Source: Malassezia japonica (taxonomy: Eukaryota > Basidiomycota > Malasseziomycetes > Malasseziales > Malasseziaceae). From it: a stretch of DNA of 64,000 nt. The position numbers were made by a program, and so were the translations under genes. The stretch's first letter is position 1; each line of letters starts with the position of its first letter. Under the pieces are notes generated by a model, which saw nothing but the letters and a program-made list of their open reading frames with translations, was not told the DNA's origin and ran no database searches. Positions 1-7,726 of this stretch are shown one piece after another. Where the stretch lies: contig NC_083370.1 in the NCBI RefSeq assembly GCF_029542785.1, positions 62,001 through 126,000 of the forward strand. Direction: 5' to 3'.

Positions 1-839
1 TGAGCACCGCGAGCTCACGCAGCTGGCTCCGCTTGTGGTCGTTTTGGGTCTCGGGCGTGGAGGCGGCCGTGGACACGACCTCGTTGATGAGCTTAATGCA
101 GAGCTTCACTTGGCGCTCGGTATCGGCGGTAACAATGCAGTGCATGTCCTCCTCGTCCTCCGCACTCGCGCCTTTGCCGTGCTTCACACTGCCGCGGCCG
201 CGGATATGGATCTTGGCCCCGCTCTGGTTCTCCATCTTTTTCAGCGTATTGCCGCGGGGGCCGACCAGCAGACCAAAGAAGTTGATCTCGGGGAACTCGC
301 GCACAGGCAAATACACCTTCTCGGTCGGGCGCATCGTCCGCTTCGCCGCCTGGTACTCGGCGGGGGGGCGGAACATGGGGTCGATCTTCATCTGCCGCTC
401 CACAAGGCGGATGCGCTCCTCGTCGAGCTTCTTGCGATACCGCATCTCGCGCGTGTTGTTTCGGCGGCCGTACTGGTCATAGGTTGGGGGGGGACGGCGA
501 GCGCTCCTTCTCGGGAGGGATCACATCGCCGGTCCGCATCTTGCGGTTGATCTCTTCAAGGCGCACCTGGATCGCATACCGATCGAGGTCCTGACCACTC
601 ACAGGTCCTTGAATCGCGGCAGGCGCAACATCTGAGCGCTCGGCGCCCCAGCGCGAGCGCCGCTTGCGCGCACCGTGCGGATCGTCGCCGCCGTGCGGCT
701 GGGGCGGCTCGTCCGCCCGGCGCTTCGGCGCATCGTACGGACCGGGGGCTTGATCGCCGCCACCGCCGCCCCAGCGTCGCGAATGGCCGAGCGGCTGCGC
801 GTTCATGCCCGTGATCTGGGCATTGTTTCTCCTGGACAT
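1..839 (-). CDS. MSL5: Branchpoint-bridging protein (SF1/BBP), 3' end beyond window, apparent frameshift
   Basis: This protein binds the intron branch point in the early spliceosome. Seen: after a Gly/Arg-rich N-terminus comes the SF1 helix-hairpin segment (YAIQVRLEEINRKMRTGD), then an ERSPSP motif, an NNTREMRYRKKL block and a KH domain with the GPRGNTLKKME loop; the gene runs off the left edge inside the KH/QUA2 region (LRELAVL). The ATG at 839 is chosen because the segment starting MSRRNNAQ resembles BBP N-termini, although the frame stays open upstream to 1166. The reading frame breaks at a run of eight C residues (minus strand, about 486-493): read as written it stops at 477, while one more C joins ERSPSPP directly to the conserved TYDQYGRR segment. 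I therefore read it as one gene with a homopolymer indel, either an assembly error or a real lesion. It is divergent from the coiled-coil gene at 925. Confidence 0.85.
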
Positions 840-885
840 CGCGCGACGGTTCAGTGGCGAGCGGCGCCCGCGCAGATTTGCGCAC

Positions 886-901
886 CACGTGGGACCACGT
901 G
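886..901. promoter_or_regulatory. Twin CACGTG boxes in an 85-bp divergent promoter
   Basis: CACGTG occurs at 886-891 and again at 896-901, one helical turn apart, in the 85 bp between the start codons at 839 (minus) and 925 (plus). CACGTG is the core bound by fungal bHLH factors such as Cbf1; which factor acts here is inference. Confidence 0.5.
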
Positions 902-924
902 GCATTGGCCTGAGCGGGTTGCTC

Positions 925-2205
925 ATGGCGAAAGGCTCACGGCGAGGACGCAGCGGCGCACGGCCCAAAGGCGACGACGCGCAGAAGGGCGCCGGACGGG
1001 GGGAGGCGCAGAAAGGAGGAGTGGACGCAGGTGGCAAGGATGCGCCGGCGGCTACCGATGCTAGGGACGATGCACGCGCCGACAAGGGCCAGGGCAACGA
1101 GGCCCTGGATGCGCCGGCACCCAAAGACACCAGCGGGGGCGCCAAAGGACAGCGCGAGGACGCCAAGGACGAGCAGAATGATGCTCAGGACGATTCGGGG
1201 CCCAAAGGATCCGCAGGCAACGAGGCCACTGGCACAGACGTGCCTGCCGCTGCCGAGCCGCCGATCGAATCCACGCCGAACGAACCCCTGCCGAACGAAC
1301 TTACACCGGAAGCTACTACCAGCGAGCCTTCCCCGCCCGACACCGGCCGCGACGTTGCTGCGCTGCACGACACCATCGCCCGCCTCCAGTCGGAGCTCGA
1401 CGATACGCAGCGCGCCATTGCCGAGAGCCACAGCGCATTTGCCGAGCAGCTTGTCGCGATGCATACGCAGCACGCCCAGGACCTAGACGAGGCCGTGGCC
1501 AAGGCCGACGCGGCGCACGGCCAGCATGCCGATGCCCAGGACGCGACCGACCGCCTGGAGCAGCTCGAAAAAGAGCACGCATCGCTCGCCAAAGCGCACG
1601 ACGAGCACAAGTCTGCGCTGGATGCCGCGCACGAGGCGCAGCGTGTCTCTGAGCAGCGCACGCACGACGAGCGTGTGCGTCTCGAACGCGAGATCGAGGG
1701 TGTGCGCGCCGAGCGCGACGCGGCGCGTGCCGACCTTGCGGCTGCCTCGGCGACCGTCACGTCGCTCGAGGCACAGCTTGCCGAGCGCACCGCGTCTGCG
1801 CAAGACGTCGAGGCGCTCGAGCAGCGCATTGCCGTACGTCGCTTTTCTCACGCAGACCCTCACTACGCACGCGCCCACGCTGGCTCCTCCGGAGCCCCTT
1901 GCGGACATTGCACGCTCGCTGGGCTACTCTGCACCCGACTATGTACGTTGTGTTACTGACGCAGACCCTTGCCGAATCTGTACGTCACGACGCTGACCCA
2001 GCTCCATGCGGCGCATAATGCCAAGTATACCAAGCTCTATACCGAGGCCGCCGCCTGCCGCGCCGCCTCGCAGTCGACGCGCGCGCAGATCGACCTGCAC
2101 CTGCGTCCTGCGCTCGACGCGGTTTCCGCGCAGGCCGACGCGGTGCCCGACCACGTGCGTACGGCGCTTGCCGCGCTGCGACGCGCGCTCGACGCGGTGG
2201 AGTAA
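925..2205 (+). CDS. Coiled-coil protein of unknown function, four exons
   Basis: I do not recognise a family. Exons 925-1833, 1856-1942, 1965-1979 and 2002-2205 give 404 aa; all three introns are 22 nt and phase 0. Residues 1-130 are low-complexity and rich in Asp, Ala, Gly and Lys. Residues ~135-300 form a long, highly charged heptad-like coiled coil (LHDTIARLQSELDDTQ onward), and the C-terminus is helical and Ala-rich. Exon 3 is only 15 nt. Without splicing the frame would end at 1959 in residues unlike the rest, and removing the three introns restores an open frame to a stop at 2205. The start at 925 is the first ATG after the shared promoter. The downstream kinase gene begins 59 bp further on. 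Confidence 0.7.
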
Positions 2206-2264
2206 TTCGGCCGAGATGTGTGTCGTTGGGCGGGAGGCGCCCCTGGGGCCTGGCGCGTTCAGCG

Positions 2265-3307
2265 ATGGTCGAGACGGCGCAGCCTGCAATCGGCCGGCCT
2301 CAGCGCTCCAACTCGTTAGAGAAAGGTGCTGCGGTGCTGCGTGCGCTTGCGCGCACGCCTTCCTACCATGAGGCGGTGCAGCAGCTGCCGAGTGGTGCGC
2401 CCGTGGTGGCCGAGCCCAGCGATGTGCGCGCCGCCTCTGCCACGCCGAAGCGCAACGGGGCGTGGGAGTACTGGGTGGTAAAGTGGGAGATTCCCCGCAA
2501 GATTTTGCACTGCAGTATCGGATTCTTTGTCCTGGGGCTGTATGTCTTTCACGTAGACCTCGCGGCGATCGTCCGTGTTTTGTTCTATTTGCTGCTGATC
2601 ATCTCGTCGGCGGACCTGCTGCGTCTCAACGTGCCTGCGTTTGAGCGCATCTACGAGTCGGTGCTCGGCGCGCTGATGCGCCCGGGCGAACGGGTACGTC
2701 GTACAACTAACCGCAGGAGCGCGTCAACGGCGTGGTGTGGTACCTGGTCGGCGTCATTGCCTCGCTGCACTTTTTCCCGGAGGACATTGCGTCGATCTCG
2801 ATCATGATCCTCTCGTGGTGCGACCCGTGCGCCTCGACGTTCGGTCGCCTGTACGGCCGCAAGACGCCCGCGATGCCCGCGCCGCTCTTTGCGCGCCGCA
2901 AGTCGCTCGCGGGCTTCCTCGCGGCGGTAGTCACCGGCTCGCTGACGACCTACCTCTTTTGGGGCACGCGCGTCGCGGCACTCGGCGAGCGTGCGTCGGG
3001 CCTGAGCTGGACGCCGGACGGTGTGGCAACCTTTGGCACGGCGCTCGCGCCGGGGCCGCTGCACTCTGGCTGGGCCGGATTCGCCCAGGGCTTTGTCGCG
3101 CGCGACACGTCGCTCCTGGCCAGGGCCGAGGCGCTGCGTGCGGGCGTGCCGACGATGCCGCCGGTGCTGCTCTACCTCGTGTGCGGCCTCATTGCCGGCA
3201 TCACCGAGTCGCTCGATCTCGGGGGCGTCGACGACAACCTCTCGATCCCGATTCTGAGTGGACTCGGCATCTGGGCTACGCTATGGGCCTGGGGCCTGTA
3301 TGCGTAA
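2265..3307 (+). CDS. DGK1: CTP-dependent diacylglycerol kinase-like membrane protein (Dgk1 type)
   Basis: Dgk1 enzymes phosphorylate diacylglycerol with CTP in the ER/nuclear membrane, opposing phosphatidate phosphatase. Exons 2265-2693 and 2717-3307 (intron 23 nt) give 339 aa. Seen: a polar N-terminus of ~90 residues, then a multi-span membrane domain beginning KWEIPRKILHCSIGFFVL, followed by ADLLRLN, SWCDPCASTFGRLYGRKTP and a C-terminal GLIAGITESLDLGGVDDNL segment. The Asp-bearing D-x-x-A/C-S-x-F/V-G-R-x-x-G pattern is typical of the dolichol-kinase/Dgk1/CDS-like superfamily. The ATG at 2265 is used because the upstream in-frame start at 2220 is GTG. It converges with the small membrane-protein gene, the stops lying 29 bp apart. 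Confidence 0.78.
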
Positions 3308-3336
3308 TGCATTGTGCTTGTAATACATCGTAGCGA

Positions 3337-3767
3337 CTAATTTTGCATCGCAGGCGCACGCCGCGTCTGCCGCCCGTGCACGCGGTGGTAGAGCATCCCG
3401 TGGAACTTGCGGGTCTGGTAGACCTGCCGCCAGACGTACACCGAGAGCGCCGCGACGACCAGGAGCACATTCAGAAACTGGATTAGAAGGGATACGCACC
3501 ACAAACTGGCCATAGTGCCGCACTTCTGCACCAATAAACTTGCCGCACGCGCTCCAGCCATCGACCAAGGCGCCGTCGCTCGCAAGGCACTGCACCGCCT
3601 GGCGGTTGTTGTATGGGCGGCAGTAGGGATAGGCAAGCTGCGTCAGCGCACACACGTACGTGGTCCTCAGGACACGGCATGCACTCGTCGACCGGCGCAC
3701 AGGCGTACGCAGGCGGCGCACCGGTGCTCGAGGCCTGCGGCGCAAACGCCGCCCCGCTCGCCGACAT
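3337..3767 (-). CDS. Small Cys-rich single-pass membrane protein
   Basis: Three exons (3660-3767, 3500-3637, 3337-3477), separated by two 22-nt introns, encode 128 aa. Seen: a short N-terminus, then CAPVDECMPCPEDH and YPYCRPYNNRQAVQC with further paired cysteines (GWSACG), one hydrophobic helix (FLNVLLVVAALSVYVW) near residue 90, and a basic tail ending RAPAMQN. The Cys pattern followed by one membrane helix recalls JTB-like proteins, but that is only a resemblance. Both introns are needed: splicing joins the Cys-rich module to the membrane helix in frame. CLF1 ends 29 bp upstream on the same strand, and the DGK1-like gene converges on its 3' end. Confidence 0.65.
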
Positions 3768-3796
3768 GGCGGAAACGTGTGGAGGTACAAGGCTAT

Positions 3797-6028
3797 TTAC
3801 GACGCCTGCTGGGCGCGCCACGCGTGCGCCATCTGGAGGAGCTTCATCGCGGGCTTGTTCTTGGCCTCTTCGTCGGGGAACACCATATCGTAATACTGGG
3901 TGAGAGAGAGAAAAACGTACCTCTTCCATCGCGCCGTCGCCGCCGGGGATCTCGCGGCGCTTCTTGAGGACGCGCGGCATCTTTTCTTGGACGGCTTGGA
4001 CGCGCTCCTCGTCGCCGTGCTCGACCTCGAACGCTTTCCACGCCTCGAGAAGGACCACACGCTGCGTTAGTGAAAGTACGTACCTCGTCTTTCAGGCCCT
4101 GGTCGCGCAGGCTCTCGTAGCCGCGCGCAAAGACGGCGCGCGTCTCTTTGGCGGCCTGCTCGCGGCGCGCAGCGCGCTCGGCCTGCTGCTCGGGCGAGAC
4201 GGCGTAGGTCTCGCCTTGCGCCTCGACCTCTTCTTCTGCGTCTGCGTCCTCGTCTTCCTCGGCGGCAATCGCGGCCGCCATCTTGCCGAGCGCGTAGCTG
4301 ATCCACACCTTGACGTGCCCCGTCTTGTCCAGCAGGCGCTCGTACAGCGCGTCGACACGCTCCATCTCGCGCTCGCTAAACTCAAAGTCGATGTACGCCT
4401 TCCACACCACTTCCGGCATGTCCAGGCCACCCAGCTCCGACTCGGCCTGGGCGATGGCGAGCTCGTAGATGCCGCGCGCACGCTCCAAATCGTAGAGGTT
4501 CTGCTCGAGCTCCGCAAAGCGCACCCACGTGCTGGAGCTCGAGGGGTCCCACTCGAGCGCCTTCTCGTACAGCTTGCGCACGCGGTCAAACTCTTTGAGC
4601 TCCAGTTCCAGCTGGATATAGCCCGCAAAGAGCTTCTGCTTCGGCGCAAGGCCGATCGCCGTGCCGAGGATCTTGCGCGCGAGCGCGAGGTCCATGCGGC
4701 GCACCTCGAAGTAGGCATACGCCAGCCAGAGCTTTGCAAAGGTAAACTCGCGGTGGGGCACCGCGGCGACCGCTGCCGCGTACACCTTCTTGGCGCGCTC
4801 GATGTCGCCGACGTCCGCCTCCTCAAAGAGCGCATAGCGCAGCCACAGGTAAATGTACCGCCGCCACAGGCGCTTTTCGTTCGCAGGTGGCACCTCGGCG
4901 ATCGCACGCTCGTATACTTCGCGCACTTTCTCGCGCGACGACTCGAGCATGGACTCGGGCGCGCCTTCTTCGAGGAGCGTGCGATAGGACTCCTCTTCGA
5001 GGCGCGTATAGTCGAACCACGTGTCGTAGTTGGTGGCCAAGCCCGACTGGACTTCTTCTTCGTACTGCAGTCGTCGTTTTTGCGTAACGGTATCTTCGAC
5101 GCCCTTGATGTTGCCAAACTGCTTCTCGAAGCGCGTGTAGCTTGCATAAATACCTTCGCTCTTGGCACGGGGCAGCCGCTCGAGCGCATACTTGTAAATC
5201 ATCCGCGCACGATCGTACTCGGCCTGGCGCGTCTCCATCTTGGCAAACGCCGTAAAGACGGTCTGCGCACGCTCGAGCGCCGCCTCGTCCTCGCCGAAAA
5301 AGTCGAGCGCCATGTGAAACACATTGCGCGCTTTGTCGAGGTCGTCGCGGTCCTCCTCGTACTTCGCCCAGCGGATCCACTGCTTCGGCTCGGGGTGGCA
5401 GGTCACGGCGCGCTCCCAGACGGCGCTCGCGCGGTCCATCTCCTTGTAGCGTACCTCGAAGGCAATGTACGCGTTCCACGCGCGCTCGTCCGGCTCCCAG
5501 CTCATCCAGCGCTCAAAGATTTCACGCGTGCCGCTCACGTTGCCGAGCAGCTCTTCGACGTGGACGTACTTGTACCACAGCTGGTCAATACGGGGAAGGA
5601 TCGACACGGCACGGTCAAACAGGTTGCGCGCAAAGTTGACGTTGCGCATCTTGAGCTCCTGCTCGGTATACCGCAGCCACAGCGGGACGTGGTGGGGATT
5701 CACGTCGATCGCGCGCTCAAACACGGAGCGAGCGCGATCCATCAGGCCTTGGTTCGCTTCCCATGTCGCGTACCGGATCCAGGCAACCATCTATGTTAGC
5801 AAAAATACGCACATTGCCCCGCAGCTTGCGCACGCTGTCCTCGAATTCCTTGCGCTTTCGCGCGCGGTACTCTTCCAGTTGCTCATAGTCTTCGATGCGA
5901 TGACGCGCCGTTTGGCGCCTAGGACGCTCCTGATTCTCTTGCGCTTCGCGGAGAAGCTGCTCCGCAGTGATCTGCACCGGCGCGGGCGCGCGGTTCTTGA
6001 TCTTGGGCGCACGCCCCTCTTCCTCCAT
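3797..6028 (-). CDS. CLF1: Pre-mRNA splicing factor CLF1 (Crooked-neck/Syf3, HAT repeats)
   Basis: CLF1 is the HAT-repeat scaffold of the NineTeen complex, needed for spliceosome activation. Exons 5813-6028, 4084-5790, 3921-4061 and 3797-3895 give 720 aa, close to yeast and fission-yeast homologues. Introns are 22, 22 and 25 nt. Seen: the N-terminal [21 protein letters not shown] element typical of the family, then at least 14 HAT repeats with W-x-x-Y/A-x-x-E patterns ([32 protein letters not shown]), and a C-terminal [12 protein letters not shown] segment. An acidic insert ([15 protein letters not shown]) sits near residue 575. The start [15 protein letters not shown] matches the family's Lys/Pro-rich opening. 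It is divergent from the copper-fist gene. Confidence 0.95.
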
Positions 6029-6065
6029 CGTGAAAGGCGACGCAGCCGCGTGGAGTCTTTTTTCG

Positions 6066-6071
6066 CACGTG
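6066..6071. promoter_or_regulatory. CACGTG box between CLF1 and the copper-fist gene
   Basis: Single CACGTG (GCACGTGATG context) 38 bp upstream of the CLF1 start in a 242-bp divergent region. The plus-strand side also has C- and CT-rich tracts just before the ATG at 6271. Function inferred only from recurrence of the motif in this window. Confidence 0.4.
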
Positions 6072-6270
6072 ATGCATCGGGGGGTTTTCGCCAAACGCCG
6101 TGAAACCCGGGTGCATTTTCGAAATCTTGGCACGGCGGCGTGATTGGCACAGAAACTCTGCGCGCATTTGCCGCCCCACCGCGTCGGCGTTGTGCGCACA
6201 TTAGGCCTTGGCAAACCAGGTTGATTAAAAGGCAGTGCCACTCAACCCACCCCCCACCCTCCTTCACTCG

Positions 6271-7209
6271 ATGCTCGCGCCTCAGCCAAATCAGCCGCAG
6301 CAGCAACCCGTTAAGCTGGCTTGTGCCACTTGCATTCAAGGCCACCGCGCCTCAACATGCAAGCACCAGGACGGATCAAAGGGCCCTCTGCTAGTGGTCA
6401 AGCGGCGCGGTCGCCCCCTGTCGCAGTGCCAATCCTGCCGCGAAAAGCGCTCACGCACAGGGCGCCACACTCGCTGTATCTGTGACGCTCGGCCAGGCAA
6501 CGCCAAGGGCAAGACAGCGACCGCCGAGCCGAACACGGCGGCGGCGACCGTGGCTACGGCGCCTGCGCCTGGCCTTGATACCCGGGAGACGTCGGCCGCC
6601 TCGGCCGCGTCTCCTCTTTCTTTTGCGAACCTTTTGAACCCGTGCCGGTGCAAGACGACTGGCATTTGCACCTGCTGCAACACAAATACGTTTGACTCGA
6701 ACGGCGTTGCGTCGTGCAAGCCTAATGCCGAGAACGACTGCAGCCCTTCGTGCGGATCGTGCACCGATGCGTGCAAAGAGTCGACGAATAACGCAGCGCG
6801 CGCCGCGCGCTCCGCCCCGCAATATATGCCCAGGCCGATCATGCCTGCCCTGCCCGCGATGCCGACGCCAAAGCGCGAAACGGCCGGATGCTGCCGGCCC
6901 CGTGTGGCGGAGGTCGATCTCCCGAGCAAGCGGCCCAAGCAGGACTCGATGAGCTTGCTTGCGCAGGCCGCCGACATGTCTCGCCCGTTCAAACCCTCGT
7001 GCACCTGTGGCCCGAACTGCAAGTGTGCAGGCTGCTACGAACATACGCTACGATCAAACCGCCCGTCATCGCTGTATCCGCGCCCTTCCGATACGAAGCC
7101 GGACTGCAACAGCTGTGGCGCTTGCGACATTCAACTTACGGGCCCTTCGGGCATTGAGCAAGTGGACCGCTGGTTTTCCGCGGACAAGCTCTCCACGGCA
7201 ACGAAATAA
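6271..7209 (+). CDS. Copper-fist transcription factor
   Basis: Copper-fist proteins (Ace1/Mac1/Cuf1 group) sense copper and control metallothionein or copper-uptake genes. Single exon, 312 aa. Seen: an N-terminal copper fist at ~16-72 with C18, C21, C30 and H32 (ACATCIQGHRASTCKH), an RGRP minor-groove motif at 47-50, and further Cys/His (C53, C56, H66, C69, C71). Two later Cys-rich clusters (C125-C136, CRCKTTGICTCC; C244-C255, CTCGPNCKCAGC) resemble the copper-responsive repeats of Mac1/Cuf1-type proteins, so a copper-sensing activation role is plausible. The spacing in the fist (KHQDGSKGPLLVVKRRGRP) is longer than the usual C-x-H-x-D-R-P-L form. The ATG at 6271 is the first in frame. The C-terminus has GPSGIEQVDRW, a motif also seen in homologues. 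Confidence 0.85.
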   Translation: MLAPQPNQPQQQPVKLACATCIQGHRASTCKHQDGSKGPLLVVKRRGRPLSQCQSCREKRSRTGRHTRCICDARPGNAKGKTATAEPNTAAATVATAPAPGLDTRETSAASAASPLSFANLLNPCRCKTTGICTCCNTNTFDSNGVASCKPNAENDCSPSCGSCTDACKESTNNAARAARSAPQYMPRPIMPALPAMPTPKRETAGCCRPRVAEVDLPSKRPKQDSMSLLAQAADMSRPFKPSCTCGPNCKCAGCYEHTLRSNRPSSLYPRPSDTKPDCNSCGACDIQLTGPSGIEQVDRWFSADKLSTATK

Positions 7210-7508
7210 CGGCCCCATCACGAACATGTACATCCATACACTCCCGCCCCGCACAGCCTCATCTAGGGCGCACCCCATCATGAATAGTTTGCTCCGTACG
7301 CTTGCCAAGACTGATCCCGATGCTCAGCGTGAATTTAGCGCCCAAATAGCGAAATTGGCTCTCGTGGTTCGAGGCATTCCGTCTTGGCATTCGTAAGCTG
7401 CATGAACATGCAGATTTCACCTAAAGTAACCCCGACGTGCACCGAAAGTGGAGAAACGTGGGCGTAAGAAAAAAGCGCGAATTTCGCCGTGACCTGGAAC
7501 AAAAATTT
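7210..7508. other. Intergenic stretch between copper-fist gene and tRNA
   Basis: About 300 bp with no gene that I can support. A 38-codon ORF at 7280-7396 (starting MNSLLRTLAKTD) is open, but I find no splice signals joining it to the copper-fist gene. The five A residues at 7501-7505 are the probable RNA polymerase III terminator of the minus-strand tRNA. Confidence 0.5.
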
Positions 7509-7612
7509 GGGCCCAACCGGGAATTGAACCCGGGACCTCTCCCAGACTCAGGGCTCCCCTGAGGGTTTCAGTTATTCCCGAAGGGAGTATAATACGACTA
7601 TACTATTGGGCC
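7509..7612 (-). tRNA. tRNA-Pro (anticodon CGG) with a 32-nt intron
   Basis: Read on the minus strand, acceptor GGCCCAA pairs with TTGGGCC, the D arm contains TAGTATAGTCG (A-box-like), the anticodon stem CTCCC/GGGAG encloses loop TTCGGG-T (anticodon CGG), and the T arm is CCGGG-TTCAATT-CCCGG (B box). The intron occupies 7545-7576, just 3' of the anticodon-adjacent G37, the canonical position; its CCCTCAGGGGAGCCCTGAG can fold. A T5 run follows on the minus strand at 7501-7505. Confidence 0.93.
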
Positions 7613-7726
7613 TCCGCTTCTACACCACCAAGGTGGTCGAACCTACATAAAGGAGAAGCTTCATTGCGCTGCTCGGGTTTCCCGCCGACCCAACGCCATT
7701 CTCGTATAGGTTCGTGCTGCTATGCT

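Noticed and set aside
471..493. A possible 23-nt intron explaining the BBP frame break (GTCC...CAG)
   Set aside because: The donor would be GTCCCC, unlike all others, and splicing leaves the downstream KH-domain frame wrong and deletes the conserved PPTYDQ residues.
1834..1959. Unspliced reading of the coiled-coil gene to the stop at 1959
   Set aside because: The read-through residues are Cys/His-rich and unlike the coiled coil, whereas three consensus introns restore an open frame to 2205.
7280..7396. A 38-codon ORF downstream of the copper-fist gene
   Set aside because: No splice sites link it to the gene and it matches no family; length is within chance.
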